Positions 34,716 through 43,681 of a stretch of DNA of 49,527 nt are shown here, piece after piece. The stretch is from an archaeon (lineage in GTDB: Archaea > Thermoproteota > Nitrososphaeria > Nitrososphaerales > CADDZS01), in assembly GCA_021792315.1 (NCBI GenBank), contig JAJYUX010000002.1:1-49527 (forward strand), in the 5' to 3' direction. The notes beneath the pieces are model-generated. The model had not been told where the DNA came from. It was given only the letters and a program-made list of their open reading frames with translations, and did not search any database. Position 1 is the first letter of the stretch; the number at the start of each line of letters is the position of its first letter. The position numbers and the translations under genes are program-made.

Positions 34716-34820
34716 CCGCAAGGTGAGAGGAGAAGGGAGGAAGAGCGAATTCAGGGTGTGATTTTCGTTATGATTGTGATTTTGCAACAATTCTAGTTCA
34801 ATTCTCAATACCTGCTCCTC

Positions 34821-35270
34821 GGCTATCTCAATCAAGCGGTGGCGGCGAGAAGACTTAACCGTGTTGCTCGCGCGCGCAGTTGGGAAGGACGGAGAAGGTA
34901 AAGGAATAATGCAGTTCCTTGAGCAGGAAGTGATACCGACTCGACTTATTCGCTGCGCGGATAACGCGGTAAGAGGACGTACATTTATTTTGGTCGATGG
35001 TCGCGATCAATATGTAATTGTGCATGCTGGGGCCAGCAAACTTCTCAAGTGCCCCAATCTTTCGGGAGAAGGCGTCATGAAGCAGGATGTTGTTGTCCAG
35101 TGTGAGATCTGACACAGGTGCGCCCGGCAGGCGCTCAAACATGCCATAAGCCTTGATGCGTTCTCCATTCTAAATGCTTCACTGATACTGCCATGGGTGC
35201 CTAGTGTTATTCCATTGGCGGATTGTGTCATTGTTAATGAGTTCGAACTTACTGCACTGAGTAAGATGGT
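34821..35270 (+). pseudogene. Ribokinase/PfkB-family sugar kinase, decayed
   Basis: Fragments of one kinase lie in several frames. NQAVAARRL is at about 34829-34855. Frame 34861-35112 reads VGKDGEGKGIMQFLEQEV, GRTFILVDGRDQYVIVHAGA and LSGEGVMKQDVVVQCEI. A shifted frame then reads FSILNASLILPWVPSVIPLA and DCVIVNEFELTALS. These are successive PfkB blocks up to the N-E-x-E-L segment. The N-terminal start and the C-terminal catalytic DTxGAGD part are missing. The local GC is higher than in its neighbours. Confidence 0.8.
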
Positions 35271-35397
35271 GGGTCTCAAAGTAGGACCCACGACTTCTCA
35301 TTTCCACGAAGTGGTGGATGGAGAACATGGATTCACTTGTTGTCACAACCGGTTCTACTGTGAAGGAAACTGGAAACGAAACTTGCAATTACAACCA

Positions 35398-35409
35398 GCT
35401 ATATATATT
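35398..35409 (+). promoter_or_regulatory. TATA box of the first pilin operon
   Basis: GCTATATATATT is centred about 26 bp before the ATG at 35430, the exact distance for a leaderless archaeal transcript starting at the ATG. Confidence 0.65.
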
Positions 35410-35429
35410 CCGAAGCAACCTAGTTCTTC

Positions 35430-35903
35430 ATGTTATTCCGTACTCGGCACAGAAAATCAGCGGTGGCCGAGATTATTGGTACTCTCGTTATTCTTGTAGC
35501 TACGATTGCAATCGGAGTAACACTGTTTACGATTGCGACCGGCAGCGTATCAATTGGCATCATGAACCAGTCAAACAACATATCTCTTGCAAGCCAACAA
35601 GTCCAAGAACGCCTATCCATATACGATGTCTGGTTTCACAGTGTTGGCGGATCTAGAACTGTACAATTGCATATGATCAATTATGGCAATGTTTACGTTC
35701 ACATAGTCACAATCTATGCAAACCTCACCGAGTTGCCAACTCCTCAAAATAATTTCACTGTAAGTTATCCAAACGGAGTTACCATCGCTCCAGGGAATCA
35801 GGCCACGATAACTTTTGGATACGCATACTCGTCGGGTCAAAATTACCAGATTACGCTTGTCTCTGACTCAGGATCCACCTTCACTGGCATTTGGAGCGCG
35901 TAG
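35430..35903 (+). CDS. Small pilin-like protein (157 aa), class III signal peptide
   Basis: The N-terminus MLFRTRHRKSAVAEIIGTLV has a basic n-region, a likely prepilin-peptidase site before SAVAE, and a 20-residue hydrophobic helix, the archaeal type IV pilin layout. The helix is followed by a beta-rich head with a Glu at mature position about 5, needed for assembly. It is translated from a leaderless mRNA and lies 3 bp before the giant pilin-like gene, so the two are co-expressed. No Cys, several NxS/T sequons. Confidence 0.82.
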   Translation: MLFRTRHRKSAVAEIIGTLVILVATIAIGVTLFTIATGSVSIGIMNQSNNISLASQQVQERLSIYDVWFHSVGGSRTVQLHMINYGNVYVHIVTIYANLTELPTPQNNFTVSYPNGVTIAPGNQATITFGYAYSSGQNYQITLVSDSGSTFTGIWSA

Positions 35904-35906
35904 AGA

Positions 35907-37685
35907 ATGTCATCGTTTTTTGTAAAGTGGATATGTGTACATAGGAAAACAAAGAAGCGAGGCGTTTCTTCAGTCATAGGTGGGATATTCGTACTTGCCG
36001 TCATTGTCCTGGGAATAGCCTCAATCATTCTTATCTCAGACATGCAGAATTCGCTGAACCAAGCACAAAACAGTGCTGCTCAGCTCGACGTTTTGAGAAA
36101 TCAAGAGAAATTGAGTCTTTCAAGTGTTCAGTTCGGTGGGTCTCAGACCTATAGCGCTAGCCAGAGTTACGTTTCAGCTTCTGGTTCGAACGCAGGAGAC
36201 GGCTGCGTTAGTGGTGTGACTCAGATTTGCGGCTTGGCAATGACTACTGGAAGCGGATTCAGATATGGTAGTTCTTGGTGGTGCGCCCAACCTAGCGTTT
36301 GCGGCACTGGCAATGCAAATGGAGGAGCATACACTACTGGAACTGTAGAACCAGCGTTTACTCCGTTCAATGTCACTTCAACGTCAACTTCCTCTCCAAC
36401 ACCTGGATCGCAAGAGGCAGTTTCAAACATGAACATAACGAACAGCGCGGCGGGGTGGACGTTTTACACTACAAGTAACCAGGTCATAGGCGGTTTTGAC
36501 CCGATAGAAGGAAACGGAGTTCCTGGCTCTGGTGTCGGCTCGTTGTTCATTGGAGCAACATTTGTACGCTCCAGTTCGGTCAGTGGTAATCTCTCAACGA
36601 GATTCTTTGTAGATCCCACATCAACTGGCGTGGGATCAATTTCAAATGCTATCTTGAGCTTTGCTTACTTTATGCCAGCGGCAAACGAAATAGCAACTTG
36701 CCTTGTCCCGACCAATGGAGTTGATTTTAGCATCTACATTGTGGATCAATCAACCGGGTTTCCAGATTCCGGGAAGAACTATCTTGTAACCTCAGTCACG
36801 GACAACGGGGATCAAAATTGGATTTACCTTCGTGGTAATACCGCGCTTTCAAACTTGGCGAACGGCACTGCGCTTTCAAAGGTTTTTGTCGATAAGGGCT
36901 ATTACGCACTAGTTATTGTGTCTACGATTAACTTCAAAAGCGCTAGCTGCACCTCTGCCGCTGCAAGATTCTATGGAAATTACGACGATATCGGTCTGTC
37001 TTACTCGTATTCCTCTCTCTCATCCGATTGGTACTACACGTTCGTTGTTTCGCAAACACAGTTGAGCGTGAAGACTCTCTCTTTCAGCGTCACGACTTTC
37101 TCAAATGTGACCGGGGTTCTGCAGTCCGTCTACATTTACGACTGGGTCCTGAACGCATGGGATCTATTTTCCACTTCGAGTGTGTCTCAAACGCCCACTA
37201 CCGTTTCGCTCACGGTCAACGTAACTAACACTGGTCAGTTCAGCGCGCAGAATTTGGTGTCGAGTGCTGGCCATGTTGAACTGCGCGTTTACAGCATCCG
37301 GCCGGTTACAGGACTTCCCGCTGGCGTCCACGAAATGGAAACTGACGTCAGTGCGATTGGACAGACAGGAGGCAGCGGGTTTAATGTAGGGATCTCTTTC
37401 ACCTCAAATTCTGCTTTCACAGTTTCTGTTAGCAACATAGGCCCGCAGCCGCTCACAATAGCTGCGCTAACGATCATAGACAGCAACGGTCACAGTTACA
37501 TAAACGGATCAGGAATCATGTTCTACAATGGCACTTTCAAGTCTACAGTAACTTACAATCCCGTCATAAATCCTCTACAAACGGTCACGACTCAACTCGG
37601 ATACACTTGGACAAGCGGGTCGATGACATTGGTGTTCGTCACGTCTCGAGGAAATGTCTTCATTTTCAATGAACAGACAGGCTAG
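35907..37685 (+). CDS. Giant pilin-like surface protein (592 aa)
   Basis: A class III-like signal (HRKTKKRG then VSSVIGGIFVLAVIVLGIAS) is followed by a short coiled segment (MQNSLNQAQNSAAQLDVLRN) and about 520 residues of Ser/Thr/Gly-rich beta structure outside the cell. Known archaeal pilins are usually 100-200 aa, so this would stand out on a filament or act as a tip or adhesin. The RG-[IV]-SSVIGGI start is shared with the 504-aa protein at 46.3 kb. It is the second gene of the operon. Confidence 0.78.
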   Translation: MSSFFVKWICVHRKTKKRGVSSVIGGIFVLAVIVLGIASIILISDMQNSLNQAQNSAAQLDVLRNQEKLSLSSVQFGGSQTYSASQSYVSASGSNAGDGCVSGVTQICGLAMTTGSGFRYGSSWWCAQPSVCGTGNANGGAYTTGTVEPAFTPFNVTSTSTSSPTPGSQEAVSNMNITNSAAGWTFYTTSNQVIGGFDPIEGNGVPGSGVGSLFIGATFVRSSSVSGNLSTRFFVDPTSTGVGSISNAILSFAYFMPAANEIATCLVPTNGVDFSIYIVDQSTGFPDSGKNYLVTSVTDNGDQNWIYLRGNTALSNLANGTALSKVFVDKGYYALVIVSTINFKSASCTSAAARFYGNYDDIGLSYSYSSLSSDWYYTFVVSQTQLSVKTLSFSVTTFSNVTGVLQSVYIYDWVLNAWDLFSTSSVSQTPTTVSLTVNVTNTGQFSAQNLVSSAGHVELRVYSIRPVTGLPAGVHEMETDVSAIGQTGGSGFNVGISFTSNSAFTVSVSNIGPQPLTIAALTIIDSNGHSYINGSGIMFYNGTFKSTVTYNPVINPLQTVTTQLGYTWTSGSMTLVFVTSRGNVFIFNEQTG

Positions 37686-37697
37686 CTAACGGATAAG

Positions 37698-38085
37698 ATC
37701 CCGACTTCATTGTAACTGATAAGCTCCAAGCTTACAACGAGGCAATCACAAGGGAGTTCTACACTTCCCAAAGCCGAGAACCGAGCATGTCAAGCTCAAG
37801 AACATCAGGGAAGGCACGAACAACAACGTTCTCGAAAGGCTCAACGGAACTGAGAGGGAGAGAACTAAAGTCATGCGTGGAATGAATAACGATGACAGTT
37901 CTTCAAGGATGCTTGAATCAAACCGCATTTACTACAACTATCTCAGACCTCACCAAGCACTAGAGGGAAGGACGCCAGCCGAGAAGGCGGAGATAGACCT
38001 GAAGTTAGAATGCGACAAATGGAAAGAGCTTATCCAGAGAGGAGCAAGAACCCACAAAGTTACCGGGGAGAAAAGCGATGTCTGA
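37698..38085 (+). pseudogene. DDE transposase remnant (rve/IS6-like)
   Basis: PDFIVTDKLQAYNEAITREF starts in one frame, then (shift near 37775) TEHVKLKNIREGTNNNVLER, LNGTERERTKVMRGM and the C-terminal YYNYLRPHQALEGRTPAEKA in another. The E of NNNVLERLNG is the third DDE residue; the VTDKLQAY Asp is the second. The N-terminal third is gone, and no terminal inverted repeats are obvious within 100 bp. A dead element. Confidence 0.8.
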
Positions 38086-38205
38086 TCCCCATTTGCGTCA
38101 TCAGAACTCTTGAGAGAGATTTTCAATCACAATATCTTCTTGCGTTAAGAGCTTTCGTTCTTCCTAGAAAGTGAACATCAGAAGCCGAGATCTAGAATTT
38201 GCAGT

Positions 38206-38688
38206 TTAGGAGAGCAACTTTAACGATGAAGATGCAGCCCCACCGTCAGACATCACAATCTTGACCGTGATAGTGTCTCCTGCATTAGGAGCTGTTCCTG
38301 AAAACGTGGGATACGAACCAGTTTCGGTTATCGACCCGCCTGGTGCAGTGCTCTGGTATGGTAATGAAAGAGTCGCAGTTGCACCAGTGGCAATGTCAGT
38401 GAGATACACCTGAAGAGTTCCAGCTGCGATAGTTTCTGAACCCAAGTTCTGTATAACGAAAAGATAATTGGTGCCTTGGCAGTGCGTAGTTGTGCTCAGA
38501 CAAGAGTTGGGAATCGAAATTGTACTCTGGCCAAATCCAGTGTTCTGAGTCGAGTTTGCCAAGAATCCTAACACGTAGGAATACAAAATGACCCCGGTTG
38601 CTATAGCGATAAGGATCAAAAGTAACGTCGCAACTATTGGTGAGATTGCTTGCCTTCTCTTGAGGCGCACGAACTTGTTTCGCTGCAT
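38206..38688 (-). CDS. Archaeal type IV pilin (class III signal)
   Basis: 160 aa from ATG 38688 (MQRNKFVRLKRRQAISPIVA). The prepilin site KRRQ-AISPIV is the most typical pilin signature in this window; a 22-residue hydrophobic helix follows. The head has one likely disulfide (CLSTTTHC) and ends DTITVKIVMSDGG. A TATA-like TGATATATTA (38721-38730, minus strand) lies about 38 bp upstream of the ATG, or 23 bp from a TTG start at 38703. Its end resembles the pilin remnant at 40.4 kb. Confidence 0.88.
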   Translation of the reverse strand: MQRNKFVRLKRRQAISPIVATLLLILIAIATGVILYSYVLGFLANSTQNTGFGQSTISIPNSCLSTTTHCQGTNYLFVIQNLGSETIAAGTLQVYLTDIATGATATLSLPYQSTAPGGSITETGSYPTFSGTAPNAGDTITVKIVMSDGGAASSSLKLLS

Positions 38689-38703
38689 CCATTCAGTTAC
38701 CAA

Positions 38704-38996
38704 GTATACCGGTAGTATGTTGATATATTAACGTGCTTGGATAACATGAGAGAATGAGGTTGACAAAATCTCATTCGAGAAATGAACTACAACAAGGAAG
38801 AAATCGGGAAGCCCTAAAAAGTATCGTTGTATGGTCACCCCCATACTGAATTGAAATCGACCTTGCCCTAACTAATGAATTATTTGGCTAATTAGCTTGA
38901 GATAGGAGCTCCCATCTCTGCATTGCTGAGAGGAATAATAAGAGCCTTCGAAGAAATATATTAAGCTGCCCTCAGAAAGTCTCATCATTCTTCAAT
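38704..38996. other. Intergenic region with opposed promoters
   Basis: Holds the pilin TATA box (38721-38730, minus) and a plus-strand GAAATATATTAAG at about 38952-38964 facing the next small frame. No gene seen in between. Confidence 0.5.
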
Positions 38997-39125
38997 GTGA
39001 TCACGAGTCAGTATTCTCTAATGGAATATCCTTACGAATTCCTAACATTAGATCGACAGGGAATCGCTCAGCAAGTGGAGTGTTATAATCCGAGTTCGGG
39101 TATGAGTGGCCGTATTGCTTCGTAG
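38997..39125 (+). CDS. Possible 42-aa peptide
   Basis: GTG 38997 opens a frame reading MITSQYSLMEYPYEFLTLDR and ending at TAG 39123. The support is a TATA-like box about 39 bp upstream and an end just 5 bp before a convergent gene. No motif is recognised and the composition alone does not prove coding. Confidence 0.3.
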   Translation: MITSQYSLMEYPYEFLTLDRQGIAQQVECYNPSSGMSGRIAS

Positions 39126-39129
39126 AATC

Positions 39130-40074
39130 TCAGAGAGTGTCAGAGACACTGACTTCGGGAGCGGTGAGCATTACCTTGGAGCTCCAAGTAAATTTCTTCT
39201 CAGAAACTCGTTCTGGAGCCTTTCCTGTCTTCAGCGCTAGAAGTGTGTCAATCGATCTCTCTCTGCGTTCTGATCTTTCTTTGCGTTCAGATTTCTGAGT
39301 GAGAGTCGCCTCCTTTGTATCAGGGCTCTTGATTAGTAACTTGTAAAGACTTGACGCTGCGTCTTCGATCTGGAGTATTCTGTTTGAGAGAAGACCCACG
39401 AACGAGGCAACGTATGACTCCTCTTTGAATTGGGTACCGAGCTCTTCAACGTTCGCGCAGAGGTTCCTCGCGGCAACGTACGCGTGCCGCGCGAGAAAAG
39501 AAAAGTCCTGAGTGGTCTCATCCTTCTTCGGAATCAGTATCTCCACGACGCGTTTCTCTGAATCAGCATACTCGCCAAGACCGTCATCTGGCAGAGTCTC
39601 TTCCCAGAGCTCCTCAGTAACTAGGGCGGTTGCGCCCGTACCCTTTGCGAGCTCATAAGAAGCTGCGACGTACTTTGAGAATATTTCACTGATCTCGTAC
39701 TTGTGCGGATAAAGCGAAGTCAGAATCGGAACAAACGCAACAGAAACTGACTGCTCTGCATATCGAATTCTCTCGAGAAGCAGTTCACACACATCATCAG
39801 TTTGCAAACGGTTCCCCTTTCCCTTCAATTTTAGGGCGTCTAGAGCAACTCTCTGTAAAATCTCGATCCATTTCAGATTCTTTGCAATCCTTCCAAAGAT
39901 CTCTTCCTGTAGCTTCTCATGAACTATGCTGCTTACTGCAAATTGTGTAATTACTGGAGATTTGACCTCGGAGTTTACTTGTTGTTTCGTCTCGGAAATG
40001 GGCGCTGGAGGTGCCAAGGTTAGGCTAGCTGCGGGTGTTTCCTTCGTCCTCTGCGCCTGAGATTCTTGAGGCAA
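39130..40074 (-). CDS. Hypothetical helical cytoplasmic protein
   Basis: 314 aa from TTG 40074. A Pro/Ala-rich disordered N-terminus (about 1-45), then a mainly helical core (QEEIFGRIAKNLKWIEILQR, RIRYAEQSVSVAFVP, YELAKGTGATALVTEE), then a highly charged stretch (KSERKERSERRERS). No membrane helix, no Cys pair, no family I know. It lies between pilin genes but has no sign of being secreted, so it could be a cytoplasmic partner. Confidence 0.7.
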   Translation of the reverse strand: MPQESQAQRTKETPAASLTLAPPAPISETKQQVNSEVKSPVITQFAVSSIVHEKLQEEIFGRIAKNLKWIEILQRVALDALKLKGKGNRLQTDDVCELLLERIRYAEQSVSVAFVPILTSLYPHKYEISEIFSKYVAASYELAKGTGATALVTEELWEETLPDDGLGEYADSEKRVVEILIPKKDETTQDFSFLARHAYVAARNLCANVEELGTQFKEESYVASFVGLLSNRILQIEDAASSLYKLLIKSPDTKEATLTQKSERKERSERRERSIDTLLALKTGKAPERVSEKKFTWSSKVMLTAPEVSVSDTL

Positions 40075-40434
40075 ATTGTCTCTTAATATGGAAAGAGGAA
40101 ACTAATGAAGCCTCTGTAACTTTGATCAGTAATGCTTGGTACCGATTTCTAAGATCATAACGACGCGTGATATAGCGAATGACGATGCATGCGATCATGC
40201 TCATTCCGAGGAATAAGAAATCCATGGAATAAATAGACAGACATGTTTCTGTCCATTGGCCTGGGCTCGATGAGTTTTGTGGGTAACATCAAGCGATGAA
40301 ATTCGTCGAGCGACAGAAATTGTGCCGTTTCGGGCCTCAATCTGAGATTACGCGTAGGAGCTTCATATCTATTCAGCCAGATGATTTTTGCATTTCTGGA
40401 ATTGAACGCCGTCGCAATAAAATCAATACAAAGC

Positions 40435-40638
40435 TCATGCTGTAGTCTGCGTCACGGAAATTGCGGTTCCGCCATCAGCTGATACAACAGTCACTGTAAT
40501 CGAATCACCTGCTAGGCTGTTCGTAGTGTCGACAGAAGTCAGTGAGAATGATCCCACAATAGAACTCGTACCAACGTTTGCGATTATGACGGCATAAACT
40601 GCACCACCACATTTGGTTGTAGCGCTAGCACAGAACCA
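40435..40638 (-). pseudogene. Pilin head remnant without signal peptide
   Basis: The frame contains CASATTKCGG and AVYAVIIANVGTSS, then SLAGDSITVTVVSADGGTAI, ending at TGA 40435. The last part parallels the pilin at 38.2 kb (AGDTITVKIVMSDGG). There is no start codon or hydrophobic helix; a TAG lies just upstream in frame. It is a truncated pilin copy. Confidence 0.72.
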
Positions 40639-40641
40639 GCT

Positions 40642-40818
40642 CTAATCCATGAATGCCACATACATGCCGCCGAAGATGCAAGCAAACCCAACACCCATCA
40701 CCGCCAGTAGAGCCAAGTCTTGAGGAACCAGTATAAGTTCGACACCTGAGAGAATCATAATTAGCAACCCTATTATCGTGGTGAAGATGCCGAGAGCGCG
40801 GATTACCTTCACTTGCAT
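40642..40818 (-). CDS. 58-aa two-helix membrane peptide
   Basis: MQVKVIRALGIFTTIIGLLI opens the first helix; ALLAVMGVGFACIFGGMYVA is the second. A short loop (VELILVPQD) joins them. Its TAG is in the same frame as the pilin remnant that follows. No family is recognised; the clean hydrophobic pattern supports a real gene. Confidence 0.6.
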   Translation of the reverse strand: MQVKVIRALGIFTTIIGLLIMILSGVELILVPQDLALLAVMGVGFACIFGGMYVAFMD

Positions 40819-41018
40819 CAACTTGCGCCGGGCAAGTCAGGGTGTCTCGATCCGTTCAAGGCAGAATCGCCATTAGCACATGCTGTACTTTAGGACGACT
40901 ACGATAAGGTCTTTCTTGCCATTTTGCAAAAACTCTTCTTGCGTAATAGCAAAAGCCTTCGCAGAGCAAAAGTTATCTGCCATAACTTGATTGACAGTTT
41001 CGCGGCAGTCGCCCGCCA

Positions 41019-41723
41019 ATGAACATCGCCACACCAATAATAGCTGAGTTTGGGACAATCCTCCTAACGGCCGCAATAGCTTATGCCGGCGTGAAGACCT
41101 ACGGGAAAGAGAAGACCATCTTTTTTCTTCTCGGCGCAGTGCTCTGGTCAGGGCTGCTGGAGAACCTGAGCGTTCTACAGGGTTCCTACAACTACTACGC
41201 CTACAAAGGGATGTTCGGCAGCTGGTTCCAAGGATATTTTTTCTGGCTAGGCTTGGCTCCTCTGTGGATCGAGCTGGCTTGGGGAGTGGTGGCCCTCTCG
41301 CTCTTCATCATCATTCGCGAGGTTCTCCTCCCAGGAAAGAGTTCAGTTCTCCAAGCTGCAATTGCTGGGCTTCTGGCGGTGAACATGGACATCATCATCG
41401 ATCCGATCGCTGTGGCCAGCAAGCTGTGGGAGTGGCTCATTCCATCCATCTATGTTCTTGGTGTCCCCCTTCACAACTGGGTGGGTTGGTTCATGGTCGT
41501 CTTCTTCTATTACCTGATATTCGACTATACTATTCTTGACAACCGGCCGATGTTCATCTTGGGAAGGATCGAGCGCTTTTTCCTTCCATCGCGTTCTTCA
41601 CTCGGCGTGAAGATAGCGAGGTTTGCGTTCAGAATAATCGTCACGAACTTTTTCGTCACAATAGTGCTGACAATAATGCAGGACGGTCTCGCAATCCTAT
41701 CGCATATGCTGGTGGTGGGCTAG
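41019..41723 (+). CDS. CruF-like carotenoid biosynthesis membrane protein (DUF422/PF04240)
   Basis: 234 aa with about seven membrane helices. The PF04240 signature DIIIDPIAVASKLWEWL and GVPLHNWVGWF (about residues 127-170) match bisanhydrobacterioruberin hydratase/CruF-type proteins, which hydrate the C50 or gamma-carotene end groups. No phytoene synthase, desaturase or LyeJ-like gene is in this window, so the pathway may be elsewhere or the role may differ. It lies 2 bp before a small membrane gene. Confidence 0.75.
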   Translation: MNIATPIIAEFGTILLTAAIAYAGVKTYGKEKTIFFLLGAVLWSGLLENLSVLQGSYNYYAYKGMFGSWFQGYFFWLGLAPLWIELAWGVVALSLFIIIREVLLPGKSSVLQAAIAGLLAVNMDIIIDPIAVASKLWEWLIPSIYVLGVPLHNWVGWFMVVFFYYLIFDYTILDNRPMFILGRIERFFLPSRSSLGVKIARFAFRIIVTNFFVTIVLTIMQDGLAILSHMLVVG

Positions 41724-41725
41724 AC

Positions 41726-41941
41726 ATGGCGGAGGAGAGATTTGTCGGAGGACGCAAGAAGGGTATCAAGACTGCCATCTACGTGGATCTACTCATACTC
41801 GTCCTAGCCTTGATCATCCTTGCCAGCGGTAGCCCGATCGGGTACTTCAAGACCACGGCACTAAGCGCACTCTATGCCATCATAGCCTACGTTCCCGTCA
41901 TCTTCGTGTGCATTCTCGCGTTGAGGAAGCTCCGCAAATAG
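41726..41941 (+). CDS. 71-aa two-helix membrane protein
   Basis: MAEERFVGGRKKGIKTAIYV precedes a helix DLLILVLALIILASG and a second helix ALYAIIAYVPVIFVCILAL with a basic end (RKLRK). It starts at ATG 41726, 2 bp after the CruF-like stop, so translation is probably coupled and the peptide may stabilise that protein. Unrecognised. Confidence 0.65.
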   Translation: MAEERFVGGRKKGIKTAIYVDLLILVLALIILASGSPIGYFKTTALSALYAIIAYVPVIFVCILALRKLRK

Positions 41942-42097
41942 TAGACATGGTGTTCTCAAGGCCTCCGCGAGCATTAAGCCCCCACAAATTACCTAAATTT
42001 CAAGGCGAATTCCGTTTGCCGTTTGTCGAACTTCGGTTCTAGCATTCGAAATATCGTGACAGGAAAAAATACGATCAAAATAAAAATAGAAAGGGAA

Positions 42098-42114
42098 AGA
42101 GGCTTTGCGCCTCT
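42098..42114 (-). terminator. Hairpin terminator of the 347-aa secreted-protein gene
   Basis: AGAGGC-TTTGC-GCCTCT forms a 6-bp stem. Read on the minus strand it is followed by TTTCCCTTTCTATTTTTATTTT, a T-rich tract. It lies 33 bp past the stop at 42147. Confidence 0.6.
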
Positions 42115-42146
42115 AATTTCGTCCGTCGCAGTTCCAAAGACTCTGA

Positions 42147-43190
42147 TTACTGGGTGACTGTACCTTTCACAATGCTGGTGAACATGAATGCCGGAACAGA
42201 CCACGTAGTATCATAACCACCTACAATAGAGGCTGTGTTATGTCCGTGGCCGCTGGTGACTTGAAATGACCCACTGCTTTGGAAACCTGTTTCAGTGCAG
42301 TATGGTACCCCTCCTAGGCATGGAGTCGAACCAGTTGTCGGAATGTACGAAGTTCCTGAATATGTGCCGCTTCCATCCATGTAGCTGATTGCATTTCCAG
42401 AGAGATCAGTTACACCTGAGAAAGTAATCGTACCAGAGTCTGTGGCTGTGCCCGCTACTAGATCTTCGTGTTCAGACGCGACTTGCTGGAATGATCCTAC
42501 AATTGAAGTGGTTCCAACGGCTCCGGTGAAGTAACCTGCCTCAACGCCATTGCTCCAGTCGATTGTCGCAACATTATATGTTGTGACTATGGAGAGACTA
42601 GGAGCTGTGGTGCCCGTTAGGATGTCGGCAGAGCCGAAGACTATTAGACCTCTAAATGGATCAAAGTATGCAGACTCGAATGCCATTGGTATTGTCGCTT
42701 TCGTTGAAACACCGCCCACACTGATCTGGACCTGTCCAGTTCCTAGGAAAAAGAATGGAACTTCGCTCGTGCCCTGTAATAGACACTGTGGCTTGTGTAT
42801 GTTGGTTGCTATGATTACCGGCATAGTCCCACTTGGAAGACAAATAGCTGGCAAGTTTCCGGTTATGGGGATCATGCCAGAGATGATGACTGGTAGATTA
42901 TTTGCATCCAGACCGACGAGCTGGAACGAAGCAGACCCGTGTGTCGTGATGCCCTTTACGTCAGCATTGAGTGTATAGGTCAGGACACCTCCGAACTGAT
43001 CGGTTCCCAGCAACCCTCCCGCGAAACCACTTTGCTGAATGTTGTATTGTTGTTCGCCTGCATTGACTACTCCTCCCGTCAAGTTCATCGACAAAGATTG
43101 AGTTGTTGCTGCGTGCGTTACCAGTAATCCTCCGCTTGCTAGCACGAGAACTGCTAATACCGTGACCGCCGTTGTTATGTATGACTTCAT
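42147..43190 (-). CDS. Secreted beta-rich protein of unknown function
   Basis: 347 aa. Signal peptide MKSYITTAVTVLAVLVLASG to about residue 28 (cut near HAA). The mature part is Gly/Thr/Ser-rich beta sequence with two likely disulfide pairs (ICLPSG...KPQC, PCLGGVPYC). No anchor helix, so it is released or bound non-covalently. The family is unrecognised. It has its own terminator and starts at ATG 43190. Several pilin-like genes lie nearby. Confidence 0.72.
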   Translation of the reverse strand: MKSYITTAVTVLAVLVLASGGLLVTHAATTQSLSMNLTGGVVNAGEQQYNIQQSGFAGGLLGTDQFGGVLTYTLNADVKGITTHGSASFQLVGLDANNLPVIISGMIPITGNLPAICLPSGTMPVIIATNIHKPQCLLQGTSEVPFFFLGTGQVQISVGGVSTKATIPMAFESAYFDPFRGLIVFGSADILTGTTAPSLSIVTTYNVATIDWSNGVEAGYFTGAVGTTSIVGSFQQVASEHEDLVAGTATDSGTITFSGVTDLSGNAISYMDGSGTYSGTSYIPTTGSTPCLGGVPYCTETGFQSSGSFQVTSGHGHNTASIVGGYDTTWSVPAFMFTSIVKGTVTQ

Positions 43191-43384
43191 TCTTCAGTTA
43201 CCTGTTAAGAATCAGGGAACTGACCGATAGTAATAGGCAATTATGCCATTTTCCACAAAGAAGCAAAGAAGTTACAACAGAATGAGGCCGTATCGACCCA
43301 CGATACATTCATTATACGCTGGCCTGCATTCAATTTGCATTCAGTACCGAGTGCGAGAGCCCACATCATGAGACTGATTAGTCA

Positions 43385-43681
43385 TCAAACATTCTGAAGC
43401 AAGAGACTCTCTCGGACAACCTTGAACTGCGCCAAGAGGTTGAATCCCTTCTCAGTAAGTGTGTAAGCCCGCCTTCCCTGATCGTTAGTCAGTGCAATAA
43501 CACCCTGAGATTCAAGCGATCTGAAGTACTGCTGAAGTATTCTCCATGAGAGATTCGCCTTGTACATGATGTGCGTGGGTTTGTCAGTCCCAGCCGCGAT
43601 CGCTGCGAGAATGTCGTAGATTGTTTCGAGTCTAGATCTTCTGAATCTGGGTTGCTCCAAATTTGCATCATTCATAGACAT
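43385..43681 (-). CDS. Winged-helix regulator, HTH_45 type
   Basis: 98 aa from ATG 43681 (MSMNDANLEQPRF). The winged helix: RLETIYDILAAIAAG, THIMYKANLSWRILQQYFRS (recognition helix region), then the wing GVIALTNDQGRRAYTLTEKG. This is the HTH_45 (PF14947) pattern common in Thaumarchaeota-related genomes. It sits between the HerA-like operon and the secreted-protein gene and could control either. Confidence 0.85.
   Translation of the reverse strand: MSMNDANLEQPRFRRSRLETIYDILAAIAAGTDKPTHIMYKANLSWRILQQYFRSLESQGVIALTNDQGRRAYTLTEKGFNLLAQFKVVRESLLLQNV

Noticed and set aside
40025..40225. 66-codon minus frame overlapping the 314-aa gene start
   Set aside because: The hydrophobic N-terminus is suggestive, but half of it lies in a confirmed gene in another frame.
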